This document shows positions 8,015-16,923 of a stretch of DNA of 64,000 bases, piece by piece. The stretch spans positions 46,261-110,260 of the forward strand of contig JAJRTN010000042.1 in assembly GCA_024278275.1 (NCBI GenBank), in the 5' to 3' direction. Source of the DNA: Candidatus Hydrogenedentota bacterium. Its GTDB lineage: Bacteria > Hydrogenedentota > Hydrogenedentia > Hydrogenedentales > JAJRTN01. How positions within the stretch are numbered: position 1 is the stretch's first letter; every line of letters starts with the position of its first letter. Under the pieces are notes generated by a model, which was not told the DNA's origin, did no database searches, and was given only the letters and a program-made list of their open reading frames with translations. The translations under genes were made by a program, and so were the position numbers.

Positions 8015-9748
8015 CTATTTTGCCAGGTCGAGGGTTACCCGGTCGAAGAAGCGGGCGCTTGCCTCGCACTCGGGCATGGAATCCAACCAGTCGTAGGAGT
8101 ATTCGAGGCCGAACATGGCGGGCTTGATGCCTTCGCGGTGCATGGTGCGCAGCAGGGTTTCCATCCTGGCGGCGCCGGTGCCCCAGGGAACGTCATGACC
8201 TTCAGGGCCTTGCACATCGAGGTCGTGAGTCTGAATGACCAGCGCCCGGTCGCCGAGCTTCACGATGCCCGCAATGGGATCGATGCCGCCACGCATCCAG
8301 TAGCCCATGTCTACGCACGCGCCGATGCGCGGTCCCCGTCCCCTGCAGACCTCAAGGATCTTTTCGGGACTGTAGTAGTTGGGGGATGCTTTCCGGTCGT
8401 GGTTATGGATGGCCAGGTTGATGCCGTACTCGTCGCAGAAACCCTCGATCATGTCGAGGGACTCCAGGGGCGGCTCGGAGATGAGGTTTTCAATCCCCAT
8501 TTTCCGGGCAAATTCAAAGACCTTTCGACAGCCCGCCTCGTCTGATGGAATGACCGAGTAGAAGCAGGTCACCAGGCGGACGCCGTGGGTGTCCAGTTTC
8601 ATGCGGATGGCCGCCAGTTCCTCGTCGCTCAGATTCGCGTTGAAGTTCTTGTTGATGTCCTTGCTTACTTTCTGAAAATCCAGGCCGCCCAGGTAGGCCA
8701 AGCCCAGTTGGGCCGTTTTCTCAATGGTCTCGAAGAGGGTGTAACGGTGGAAGGTATAGGCTGTGACGCCAAGCTTCCAGCCGATCTTCTCCTGGGCCCG
8801 GATGGCCGGCGTCAAACGCGCGCTGGGAATGGTCGATGCGGGCAGGTCGCCGAGTGCGAACTGGGTCGCGCCAAGATAGAACTCCAGCATCTTGGTATCC
8901 CAGAAAATGTAGGGATTGTGCCCGATGGTACAGTAAAACACGCGGCCCTTGCCGTAATGCTTCACCCACGCCAAGGCGTAGTCGCCGTCGGCGCGTTCGG
9001 GCTTACGCTTCGGGTCGGCGTTGAGATCGGTCTTCTCCGTGTCAATGCCCAGGAGAACGCGCAGACTGTCGCGCGAATAGGGCGCTCCCACGCGAAAGAA
9101 CTCGCTGCGGTATTCAAAACCCTTGCCACCGAAGGGAGCGTTCAGGGGGTGGGTGGGGTCGTCCAGTTTGATGTAGACGTGCTCGTCGGGTGCCCGGTGA
9201 TTGGCTCCCCGCGCACCGATCATGTGGCCGAACTCCGGCCAGTCATCCGCGGCACCTTCATTCCAGCGCAGAAAGGCCACCGTCGTTCCATGGTCTCCCA
9301 TGAGCCCGCCGCCGTTGTAAACGAACTCCACGAGGTTCTTTCGCAGTTGGGGGTCCGTGAAGAGATTGCCCACCGTGTTGTTGAGGAAAACTGCGTCAAA
9401 TTGACGCAGACTTTCCTTCTTGAACACCGCCGGATCGCGGCTGATGACCGTCTCGAAGGCCCCTGTTTTTTCGCCCATCTTTTGAAAGGCATAGTTGGCG
9501 TAAAAGCGTGATGGGTGCCCCCCATAGACCACGTTCACGTCGAAGATGAGCAGCCTGCGCGGCTTGAGGGGCTTCACCGGCGCCTCGGCGGGCAAGGCGG
9601 CCTCGATGCGCGCCCGGTCCGCGTCCGTAACAACGGCCTCCGTGGCGGGCGCGGCGAATACGTTGGCCTGAGACAGAAAAATACAGAGGGCCAGGCAGAA
9701 CAGGCCAAGGGGACGGGGCATCGGAGAAATTGCTGGGTATCGCATCAT
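8015..9748 (-). CDS. ThuA domain fused to sugar isomerase/epimerase-type TIM barrel, secreted
   Basis: Two modules are joined. After a signal peptide (about residues 1-32, LGLFCLALCIFLSQANVFA), residues 60-290 match the ThuA fold of class-I amidotransferase-like proteins (LLIFDVNVVYGGHPS, FVYNGGGLMGDHG, YCTIGHNPYIF). Residues 320-577 form a xylose-isomerase-like barrel (LGVTAYTFHRYTLFETIEK, NLAIHNHDRK, ACVDMGYWMRGG), the family that isomerises or epimerises sugars using a metal. ThuA proteins are linked to disaccharide breakdown but their reaction is unsettled. The ATG at 9748 has AGAGGAAGC directly upstream. The fusion suggests successive acts on one exported sugar substrate; this is inference. 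Neighbours include a Tat Gfo/Idh oxidoreductase. Confidence 0.85.
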   Translation of the reverse strand: MMRYPAISPMPRPLGLFCLALCIFLSQANVFAAPATEAVVTDADRARIEAALPAEAPVKPLKPRRLLIFDVNVVYGGHPSRFYANYAFQKMGEKTGAFETVISRDPAVFKKESLRQFDAVFLNNTVGNLFTDPQLRKNLVEFVYNGGGLMGDHGTTVAFLRWNEGAADDWPEFGHMIGARGANHRAPDEHVYIKLDDPTHPLNAPFGGKGFEYRSEFFRVGAPYSRDSLRVLLGIDTEKTDLNADPKRKPERADGDYALAWVKHYGKGRVFYCTIGHNPYIFWDTKMLEFYLGATQFALGDLPASTIPSARLTPAIRAQEKIGWKLGVTAYTFHRYTLFETIEKTAQLGLAYLGGLDFQKVSKDINKNFNANLSDEELAAIRMKLDTHGVRLVTCFYSVIPSDEAGCRKVFEFARKMGIENLISEPPLESLDMIEGFCDEYGINLAIHNHDRKASPNYYSPEKILEVCRGRGPRIGACVDMGYWMRGGIDPIAGIVKLGDRALVIQTHDLDVQGPEGHDVPWGTGAARMETLLRTMHREGIKPAMFGLEYSYDWLDSMPECEASARFFDRVTLDLAK

Positions 9749-10056
9749 GCTTCCTCTGGTTTCAGAACCGGCGTTCCTGGAGGTGCCAATGGTGGTTGAG
9801 TAGTATGGCGTGTGGCGGGTAGGCCGGCTGTTTCACCGGCTTCCTGTTGCACACGCCTATCTCGGACCCTCTCAGGGACTTGTCTCATTCGGTGAACTCG
9901 ACCGTATCTATACGCCCTTGTCCACCTCGCTTCGCCAACCCTTGACCTGCCCCAATCGGCACATGGTCACGGTGAAGTGGGGAAAATGTCCTCGCTAAGT
10001 ATCCCTTTGCAGGTGGCGGGATTCAAGTTCTCTCCTGAAACCGGGAAAAGAATGGG
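9749..10056. other. Gene-free stretch containing an interspersed repeat
   Basis: This 308-base gap between two minus-strand genes has no ORF with a start signal. About half of it (9843-9995) is a repeat shared with 45360-45510. The rest shows nothing I can name. Confidence 0.6.
9843..9995 (+). repeat. About 150-bp interspersed repeat, copy A
   Basis: Read on the plus strand this matches the minus strand of 45360-45510 along its whole length. Shared anchors include CCTGTTGC, AGGG-CTTGT, CC-CTTCGC and AAATGT at the end, with many substitutions. The reading frames of the two copies are not conserved, so it looks like a decayed or non-coding element. Confidence 0.6.
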
Positions 10057-11361
10057 TTACAGGCTCCACGGCGCACGCATTTTGCGCGAGATCATGGCGT
10101 TGGCCTCCGGGTCGTCGATGAAGCGTTCCGTCTCGGGGTTCCATCGTACCTTGCGGCCCAGCCGCAGGGCGATGTTCATCAGGTGACAGGCGGTCGCGGT
10201 ACGGTGGCCAATCTCGGCGGGAGTCACAGTGGTCTCCCGCGACCGCACGCAATCGAGGAAATCCTGCCGATGGTTTCGACTCGTGTGGACGTGGTATTCA
10301 TCGGGACCGATGACGGAATCGAGTATGTTCGCGGGGTCCGAGGTAAACTCGGTCCGGGTGACGAAGATGGAGCCTTCGTCACCGATGAACTTGATATACG
10401 GCGGCGGGGCGTGATTCACCATGTGAACCGTAATACCGTTGGAATAGCGCAGTTCGGCGTCCCAGGTTATGGCCTGATCCACGATACCCCATTCAGGATA
10501 GGTGGCCGTGCCTTCAATTTCCACCGGGCCCGAATGGTCGGCATCGAGAGCCCACTGGGCGATATCGAGATGGTGGCTGCCCCAACTGGCGATACGTCCG
10601 CCGCCATAGGCGCCAATGGACAGCCATGCGCGGCGGCCGATACACCGCTCCGGACAGTAGGGTGCCAGCGGGGCCTGGCCCAGCCACAGGTCGTAGTCCA
10701 TCCAGTCCGGCACCGGTGTCTCATTGCATCCACGCGGCCCATCACCGGGGTGAATACCGATCTCCACGTGTTTAAGCGTGCCGATGCGCCCGTTGCGAAC
10801 CAGTTCCACCGCGCGGGGAAACCCGTAGGCCGACCGCTGCAAGGTGCCGTGCTGGAAGATCGCGCCCGACCGTTTCTGTTCGTCCGCCAGCGCCCGTCCC
10901 TCCTCGATGGTGAGGGTCATGGGCTTTTCGCAATAGACATCCTTGCCCGCGCGCATGGCGGCGAGCGAGGGGAGGGTGTGCCAGTGATCCGGCGTCGCCA
11001 CGAACAGGGCATCCACATCCTTGTTGGCGATGAGGTCGCGGAAATCATTGTAACCCGCGCAACCGGTGTAGCTGCCCTGGTCCGACTGAGACGTGTAGCC
11101 TTCGTCGACTTGCTTACGAAGTGTTTCACGTTTCAGCCCGTTCACATCGCATACCGCCACCACCTGAACGCCCCGGTTCCCGACGAGCTGCCTGGCATGC
11201 CCCGTGTTCATTGAACCGCAGCCCACGATACCGATGCCGATGCGTTCGGAGGGTGCCATGGCCCCATTGAGGCCCAGCGCCTGTCCCGGCACAATAAGCG
11301 GCGCGACCGCCGCTGTTGTCGCCGTGGCGAGAAAATGTCTGCGCGTGAACTTGTATCCCAT
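10057..11361 (-). CDS. Tat-exported Gfo/Idh/MocA family oxidoreductase
   Basis: This is an NAD(P)-dependent sugar oxidoreductase of the Gfo/Idh/MocA family, 434 residues. The N-terminus KFTRRHFLATATTAAVAP is a twin-arginine signal, so the folded protein is exported with its cofactor. The Rossmann motif GIGIVGCGSMN follows near residue 43, and the conserved EKPMTLTIEEG, with the family's lysine, lies near residue 146. The C-terminal half has the mixed-sheet substrate domain (GSHHLDIAQWALD). The ATG at 11361 is preceded by GGGAG at good spacing. Exported Gfo/Idh proteins are numerous in Planctomycetes-like genomes and are thought to act on sugars released outside the membrane. Substrate unknown. 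Confidence 0.9.
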   Translation of the reverse strand: MGYKFTRRHFLATATTAAVAPLIVPGQALGLNGAMAPSERIGIGIVGCGSMNTGHARQLVGNRGVQVVAVCDVNGLKRETLRKQVDEGYTSQSDQGSYTGCAGYNDFRDLIANKDVDALFVATPDHWHTLPSLAAMRAGKDVYCEKPMTLTIEEGRALADEQKRSGAIFQHGTLQRSAYGFPRAVELVRNGRIGTLKHVEIGIHPGDGPRGCNETPVPDWMDYDLWLGQAPLAPYCPERCIGRRAWLSIGAYGGGRIASWGSHHLDIAQWALDADHSGPVEIEGTATYPEWGIVDQAITWDAELRYSNGITVHMVNHAPPPYIKFIGDEGSIFVTRTEFTSDPANILDSVIGPDEYHVHTSRNHRQDFLDCVRSRETTVTPAEIGHRTATACHLMNIALRLGRKVRWNPETERFIDDPEANAMISRKMRAPWSL

Positions 11362-11688
11362 GGGGCCGTCTCCCTTGGTGCAGGTTGGTACTACTTATCA
11401 CTCGTGTCATTGTACACGGTTTGGACGCTTTCTCGGTCAGTTGTTTCGCTCCACACAGGTCGGCACTTCATTGAACGGCACCTTCTCCAATTCTCCGAAG
11501 GGGGACTGCCTGCGGAGCCTGGCCTGCGTGGCGGCGGGCGGGCTGAGGCCCCAGAGGTAGCGGGTAACCTGGTGTGGCCGGTCGGGGGAACCCTTGGCTT
11601 CCGGGCGGAGCGTTTCATGGATGTCCGGCATGGGTACCCCTCTTTGGCTGGGATTGTGCCATCAGTGTGCCACGGGACGGACCTGTAT
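11362..11688. other. Intergenic region between permease and oxidoreductase genes
   Basis: These 327 bases separate two minus-strand genes. They hold one short minus-strand ORF with a good ribosome-binding site (separate entry). No terminator or repeat is obvious. A TACAAT hexamer on the minus strand near 11411 could be a -10 box for the downstream oxidoreductase gene, but I see no matching -35 at the right distance. Confidence 0.4.
11437..11631 (-). CDS. Possible small protein, 64 aa, unknown
   Basis: The ORF starts at an ATG six bases after a GAGGGG purine stretch, which is the main reason to list it. The predicted peptide (MPDIHETLRPEAKGSPDRP...) is charged, has no signal peptide or membrane segment, and matches nothing I recognise. 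In this GC-rich sequence chance ORFs of this length are common, so it may be spurious. Confidence 0.25.
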   Translation of the reverse strand: MPDIHETLRPEAKGSPDRPHQVTRYLWGLSPPAATQARLRRQSPFGELEKVPFNEVPTCVERNN

Positions 11689-13917
11689 TCAACCGCGGCC
11701 GCTGATGACAATCATGGGCGTTCCCGACCGGCGGGCCACCTGCAAAACGAGCGGTCCCATGAGCTTGTGACTCCTGCGGATGCGCTGGACCCCCAAAATC
11801 ACCAAATCGTGCTCCGCGGCTCGGTTCACAATGGCCTCCACCGGGTCGGCATGGGCCATGACCTCCACCGCGGCCTCGCCGGGACCGTGGTCCCGGGCTA
11901 TCTCCTCCAGGTGCCGCCGAACCGACTTCAGACGGCGCTTGCCGCAATTGGGACGAACGACGCGCAGGAAGGTCACGTCCCGGTAGTTGGTGCGGAAGAA
12001 ACTGCCCAGGAGGCGCGCCAACAGCCGCGCATGGGTGCCACGCCCTCCCAGGGGAATGAGAATACGCTTCGCTTCATCGGGATGCCAACCGGCCCGGGCG
12101 CGCAACACGACCACGTCGGAATCGGCCGAACCCAAAATGGTGTCCAGGGGCGAACCGGAGGCGCTCTCGTCGATGGAGGTCAATCCAAGCAGGAGGCTCT
12201 CACACTGGTGATTCCGTGCCACGCGGGCAATTTCGCGCAGGGGTTGTTCCGCCAGGGTGATCAGCGTGTCGGGCCGCATGCCCGAATCCAGGGCGGCGGT
12301 CAGGGATTCGCGGAACATGGATTGGGCGTTATCCAGGGAACCGTGGCGGACGGACGGCGTTTCACCCGCCTTGGGATTGATAACATTGAGCAGCAGCACG
12401 CGGCCCACCTTCGGCTGGGCGAGGGCGTTGGCCAGGGACACTAACCCGTGCGCGTTCCGCGGATTGGCAATGGGAACCAGGACGAGCGGGCTTCTTCCCC
12501 GGAGCTGGGCAACCTCGGGGTCGATGGCCGCGCTCGAAGCGTCCACCACGCGCGCACGCCGGGCGAAGACCAGCAGGAAAAGCAGGGTGCCTATTCCCAT
12601 CCACACGATGGCGACCAGGCCCGCACTGCGCACCACGTAGCCCTGGTAGAGGGCGAGACTGAGACAGGAGAAACCGCCCAAAACGGGAACCGCCGGATAC
12701 CAGGGCGTGCGGAAGGGCATGGATTGCGTGTCGCTCCGCTGGCGAAGAAGGATACAAATCCAGTGAACAAGCGCAAAGGTGACCAGGAAAATGAGGCTGG
12801 CGGCGGCTCCGGCCGTCTCCACATCGGACACGCACAGGACCACGGCGACGACGATCCCCGCGGTCAGCAGCAGCGCCGGGACGGGCGTGCGGCTTCGCCG
12901 TCCAAGCCGTTGCAGCGCGTGGGGGAGGGAGCGGTCCCGGGCCATGGCCCGCGCCATGTGCGACGCGGCCAGCAGGTTGGCGTGAAGGGCGGAAAGCATG
13001 GACAAAACACCAGCCACCACCACCAGCCAATAGCCGAAGGGCCCCATGAAGTTTTCCGCGGCAATGGCAACCATGGCTGCGGGGGATTCAGCGCCCAGTT
13101 CCGTCAGGGACAGTCCCTCGGGAACGCCCACGACGGCCACCAGGAGTAACAGGGGCAGGTAGATGGCGAGGGCGATACCGAGGGACAGGAACATGGCGCG
13201 GGGGATGTTGCGCGCCGGCTCCCGCACTTCGCCCGCCACGGCGGAAATGAGATCAAAACCCTGCAGGGCGATAAAGGAGAAGCCCATGGCCTGAAGCAAT
13301 CCCATCCCGCCAAAGGCTAGAAAAGGACGTAACTGGCCGGTCATGGCCGAAAAGGATTGACCCCGCGCATAGATCAGACCCCCCAGGATAATGACGCCAA
13401 AAACCGAAACCTTCGCCACGTTAATCCACTGGCCGGCGGCGCCGCTCTTGCGAAGCAGGATGACGGTGTAGATAGCGATGGAAGCAACGGCAAGGTACAT
13501 GGAAAGGGAGGACGTGTTCCAGGCCGTGGCCCGCTCCCCAAGGGCGTAGGTCAGGACACCATCGAGGAGAAGCCGGGCGAAGGACGCGAAGCCGACAGCG
13601 TACAGGGCCGAGGCGGCAATCGAGGCGAACCAGACCACCCACCCCACGATAAAGGCGGCCTCCAGCGAAAGCACCCGCTTGGCGAAAACATAGGTGCCCC
13701 CCGAAAAGGGAAAACGCGCCGAGATCTCCGCGAAACTGAGCGCGGTCATGAAGGCGATGATCCCATTCAGCGCGAAAGCCAGCACCGCGCCGGGACCGGT
13801 CGCAGCAAAGGCCACGCCCGCCAGGGCGAGAATCCCTCCACCGACAATGGCGCCCACGCCGATGCCCGTGGCGCCCCACAGGCCCATGTGGCGTTCGACT
13901 GGTTTATGATCCGTCAT
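11689..13917 (-). CDS. APC-family amino acid permease fused to universal stress domains
   Basis: Residues 1 to about 450 form a 12-helix amino acid/polyamine/organocation transporter. Helix 1 carries GATGIGVGAIVGGGILALAG, the glycine-rich substrate-binding motif of the family, and helix 6 carries the FSFIALQGFDLISAVAGE region. After residue 470 the chain becomes soluble, with two universal-stress-type repeats: RSPLVLVPIANPRNAHGLVSLANAL, then KRILIPLGGRGTHARLLARLL ending near VILGVQRIRRSHKLMGPL. The soluble part should lie in the cytoplasm and may sense nucleotide or energy state, as proposed for APC-USP fusions. The ATG at 13917 begins a normal MTDHKPVERHMGLWGATGIGVGA terminus. The transported substrate cannot be read from sequence. 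Confidence 0.9.
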   Translation of the reverse strand: MTDHKPVERHMGLWGATGIGVGAIVGGGILALAGVAFAATGPGAVLAFALNGIIAFMTALSFAEISARFPFSGGTYVFAKRVLSLEAAFIVGWVVWFASIAASALYAVGFASFARLLLDGVLTYALGERATAWNTSSLSMYLAVASIAIYTVILLRKSGAAGQWINVAKVSVFGVIILGGLIYARGQSFSAMTGQLRPFLAFGGMGLLQAMGFSFIALQGFDLISAVAGEVREPARNIPRAMFLSLGIALAIYLPLLLLVAVVGVPEGLSLTELGAESPAAMVAIAAENFMGPFGYWLVVVAGVLSMLSALHANLLAASHMARAMARDRSLPHALQRLGRRSRTPVPALLLTAGIVVAVVLCVSDVETAGAAASLIFLVTFALVHWICILLRQRSDTQSMPFRTPWYPAVPVLGGFSCLSLALYQGYVVRSAGLVAIVWMGIGTLLFLLVFARRARVVDASSAAIDPEVAQLRGRSPLVLVPIANPRNAHGLVSLANALAQPKVGRVLLLNVINPKAGETPSVRHGSLDNAQSMFRESLTAALDSGMRPDTLITLAEQPLREIARVARNHQCESLLLGLTSIDESASGSPLDTILGSADSDVVVLRARAGWHPDEAKRILIPLGGRGTHARLLARLLGSFFRTNYRDVTFLRVVRPNCGKRRLKSVRRHLEEIARDHGPGEAAVEVMAHADPVEAIVNRAAEHDLVILGVQRIRRSHKLMGPLVLQVARRSGTPMIVISGRG

Positions 13918-14409
13918 GATGATTCCCGGTCAGGGCAAGCGGGACGGGGCTGTTCAACGGATACATCCGCCAAGCCGCCACCCGGCCCGTTAAACTTGGG
14001 TGCTCTCTCTTCATTCCGCCTGGTATCACAACAGGCGCATGGCGCGACCGTCCGGCCGCAACCAAAGGAAGCGAAAAACATTCACTGCACAGTGGTTTAA
14101 TTGAATGTAGCACAGCCGCCCCCGGCGGTGGAACCCGCAAGGGTTCCATCCCTGCTTTCGCGCAATATCGTAGCCGTTCACGCCTTTCATAAACCGTCAT
14201 TGCGAGGGAACCCAAGCCACCGTGGGGCTTGCCAACCCCACAGCCCCCGGTTCGGGCCGAGTACGGCCCCCAGGCGACTGTGCTCCATATAGAGACAATC
14301 CATCGAAAAACACCTCAAAGGGGCCCGTGAATGGGTACAGGTACTCCGATCTCATTGGGATGCGGCCAGGATGCCGCATCCACGGTAAAGGGTCAAGGAG
14401 CGTGCGACC
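13918..14409. other. Gene-free stretch with composite repeats
   Basis: No convincing gene lies in these 492 bases upstream of the permease gene and downstream of the second GH5 gene. A degenerate copy of the palindromic element occupies 14107-14292. Inside it is a GTCATTGCGAGGGA arm of a second repeat family. Short ORFs here translate repeat sequence. Confidence 0.65.
14107..14292. repeat. MITE-like palindromic element, degenerate copy 2 with nested repeat
   Basis: The left end GTAGCACAGCCGCCCCCGGC and the right end GGCGACTGTGCTCCATATAG are worn versions of the terminal arms seen at 7666 and 44134, and the right flank keeps the ATCGAAAAACACC sequence. Between them is a GTCATTGCGAGGGAACC arm of another family near 14199, so one repeat seems to have inserted into or joined another. 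Confidence 0.65.
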
Positions 14410-16017
14410 TTAGCGACGCTCTTGCGAGGATGCTTTCCTGGCATTTCCCGCAGGGACGTTTTTCCCGAACCATTTCAGCAGGAGTTCCTTGCGGTCGGTC
14501 GGTGTCGCGGTGGGTTGGTGCTCCTTCGGGTCACTGCCGTGCTCGACGCTCCAGCCGTCCCACTCGCGGTAAGCGTGGTAGGTCCAGTCCCAACCGTACT
14601 CCTCGAACAAGTCGATACAATCGCCCAGGTAGCGGGCCGCGCCGGGCGCCCAGCGGATGGCACTGAACTCCCCCACGTAGATGTGTATGTTGTAGGCAAG
14701 CTGAAACTCGCGCACTGGTTCCAGCACCTTGCGGAGTTGCGCCTTGTCCCACATTTTGCCGCCAATCTCGCCGGGATAGGTCACGGGCTTCCATTCACCA
14801 CGGACGCCCTGGTGGGTGAACGGATGGGGCACGTACATGTGGACCTGGTAAATCACGTTCGAGACGGCAACGGGTTCGAGTTCCCTGTAACCGCCCGGGG
14901 AGTCTCCCTGCCCCGCCGCGATAAAGATGGGGACTTCCGGATCAATCTTGCGAATGGCTTCCGCTGTCCGTACCTGCGCGCCGAGGTAATCCGCCACGCC
15001 GGGCGGCGGCGGCCGGAACTGCACGGGTTCATTGATAAGATCGTAGCCCCAGATCGCGGGATTCCCCTGGTACCGGCGCGCGATCTTTTCCCACAGCGCC
15101 ACGAAATAGTCCTGGTATTTTGCTTCGTGGAAGATGGCGAGATCCATGTTGGCATAGCGCCCGCCCGGCGGCGAGTGCATATCCACGACCACCTTGATCC
15201 CGTACCGGTGACAGGCTTCGAGTACGCGATCCAACTCGGCCAGCTTACCCTCCAGCCAGTGCTCGTACTCGGCCAGGTCCCGTTCGGTGCCGCTTTTTCC
15301 CCAGTTGCGCGTGAGTTGCCATCGAATGACATTCGCCTTCCACTCCGTGCCGAGCACCCGCAGATCCTCATCGCGAAACGTGTTCGGCGACATAACGCCG
15401 CGCAAACGTGGCAGGTCGTGGCCGCGAAATGGGGGCGACAGATTGAGTGGTGGCGCGGGGCGCGTTACCGGTTTCCTCATGACCGTGATGTTGATATCAT
15501 CGAAGTACGCGGTACCGGAACTGGCTTGCAGCCCCAATGCGATCTCACCACCCACGGCATCGGGCGCGATACGGACCGTGAACCACGATTTCCGCCAGTC
15601 GAAGGTGCCATGGACATTTTGCTCGTTGCGAAACAGGGGGCCTTCCGTCCTGGACATGTAGTGCAACATGAACTTCACGCCGAGATAGGGCTTCGGTGGC
15701 TTGTCAACCCGGTCGCCTTTGACCATGCGCTCGAACAGCAATCGACAGCCTCGATACGGCGCCAGGTCGAGGGGCACCTTGATCAGGTGTCCCCTATCGG
15801 CCTCACCCGGGGCCGCCGTAATGCAAAGGGAGGTGCTTCCCTGATAGCCCGTCACCCAGGTCGCGAAGTCGGCCTTCGGCCAGGCTTCCCGTTCGGCCTG
15901 CGTGTCGAAACCCGTTTGAAAAACCAGGGCACCCGGTTGAATCGAAGCATTTTCGTCCGCGTACAGACACGCCGTCGCCAGGAGGACCACCACCGAGGTC
16001 GCTATCCATGCTTGCAT
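14410..16017 (-). CDS. Secreted GH5 glycosidase with N-terminal carbohydrate-binding-like domain
   Basis: The protein has 535 residues from the ATG at 16017. That start is preceded by AAAGGA at good spacing and opens a signal peptide (MQAWIATSVVVLLATACLYA). Residues 35-180 look like a jelly-roll binding domain (GALVFQTGFDTQAEREAWP, SGTAYFDDINITV). Residues 200-510 form a GH5 barrel with HSPPGG, the acid/base in GYDLINEPV and the nucleophile in YVGEFSAIRW. The family cleaves beta-linked glycans by a retaining mechanism. It is a distinct lineage from the other GH5 at 6013, with its binding domain at the N-terminus and not inserted in the barrel. The track start at 16092 adds a non-signal extension. 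Confidence 0.9.
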   Translation of the reverse strand: MQAWIATSVVVLLATACLYADENASIQPGALVFQTGFDTQAEREAWPKADFATWVTGYQGSTSLCITAAPGEADRGHLIKVPLDLAPYRGCRLLFERMVKGDRVDKPPKPYLGVKFMLHYMSRTEGPLFRNEQNVHGTFDWRKSWFTVRIAPDAVGGEIALGLQASSGTAYFDDINITVMRKPVTRPAPPLNLSPPFRGHDLPRLRGVMSPNTFRDEDLRVLGTEWKANVIRWQLTRNWGKSGTERDLAEYEHWLEGKLAELDRVLEACHRYGIKVVVDMHSPPGGRYANMDLAIFHEAKYQDYFVALWEKIARRYQGNPAIWGYDLINEPVQFRPPPPGVADYLGAQVRTAEAIRKIDPEVPIFIAAGQGDSPGGYRELEPVAVSNVIYQVHMYVPHPFTHQGVRGEWKPVTYPGEIGGKMWDKAQLRKVLEPVREFQLAYNIHIYVGEFSAIRWAPGAARYLGDCIDLFEEYGWDWTYHAYREWDGWSVEHGSDPKEHQPTATPTDRKELLLKWFGKNVPAGNARKASSQERR

Positions 16018-16256
16018 CGCTTTGGATCCTTTCGTGGAGCGGGAGCAGCCCGCGCGAACCGTTGTGAGCCCCGCCTTTTCCAGCCGGACCACCCGTTTCG
16101 CGCGCGCATGTGCATTCGCGTTTTTTCCCCTTTGCCTGCATCATATCCTGTCACGGTCCATGGCGTACACTTTCCCTTGGGCCCCATGGGAACGGAAGGG
16201 GATGGGGGCAGCGAAGCGGTACTCGCCGGGAAAGGCCACGAAAGACGGGGCTCTAC

Positions 16257-16285
16257 TTGACTCGTTCCGCGCCCGTGCGTAGCAT
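16257..16285 (+). promoter_or_regulatory. Putative promoter of the MBL-fold/LysM/pfkA run
   Basis: TTGACT at 16257-16262 and TAGCAT at 16280-16285 are 17 bases apart, and the GTG start of the hydrolase lies 24 bases after the -10 box. No other gene reads into this run from upstream because the preceding gene is on the opposite strand. Confidence 0.5.
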
Positions 16286-16308
16286 GACCGGATGAAAGGA
16301 ACATACCC

Positions 16309-16923
16309 GTGAAAATCCATGTCCATCAGGTTACGCCCTTTATGACAAACTGCTATGTCGTGGAGGATCATGGCGAGGCCCTGATCATCGATCCCGGCGA
16401 GGCAACGCCGCCCCTGTTGGCGGCGTTGGAAGGCCTTGACGTGGTCATGATTGTAAATACCCATGGCCATTTGGACCATTGTGGCGGTAATGCGGACGTG
16501 TTCGAGGCCACGGGCGCGCCGTTGGCCTGCCATGAGGCGGATTTGCCTCTTTTGCGGTCGCTGGAACAGCAGGCGGCCCTGTTTGGCGTGGCGGGAGGCG
16601 CTTCTCCCGAACCGGATCAATTCCTAGCCGATGGCGACAACATTACCGTGGGCCGGCAAACGTTCCGTGTTTGCCATGCACCGGGCCATTCTCCCGGCCA
16701 TGTCGTGTTGGTGGGCGACGGTATGGTCTTCGCCGGAGATGTCCTCTTCCGGGATTCCATCGGACGCACCGACCTGCCGGGCGGTGACCAGGAACAACTG
16801 ATGGATTCGATTCGCGGGTGTTTGCTTGGCCTGCAGGACGAGACCGTTGTCTATTCCGGCCATGGACCGGGTACGACCATTGGCCGGGAACGCACGGACA
16901 ATCCCTTTCTGGTGGGCCTATGA
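16309..16923 (+). CDS. Metallo-beta-lactamase-fold hydrolase, glyoxalase II-like
   Basis: This small metal-dependent hydrolase (204 residues) has the binuclear zinc motif HTHGHLDHCGG near residue 45, a second histidine in HAPGHSPGHV near 125 and the bridging aspartate in FAGDVLF near 145. The size and motif spacing match hydroxyacylglutathione-hydrolase-like proteins, which often hydrolyse thioesters. The start is a GTG at 16309 with AAAGGA nine bases upstream and a strong promoter just before it. Its stop overlaps the ATG of the next gene (ATGA), so the two are translationally coupled. Its natural substrate is unknown. Confidence 0.9.
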   Translation: MKIHVHQVTPFMTNCYVVEDHGEALIIDPGEATPPLLAALEGLDVVMIVNTHGHLDHCGGNADVFEATGAPLACHEADLPLLRSLEQQAALFGVAGGASPEPDQFLADGDNITVGRQTFRVCHAPGHSPGHVVLVGDGMVFAGDVLFRDSIGRTDLPGGDQEQLMDSIRGCLLGLQDETVVYSGHGPGTTIGRERTDNPFLVGL

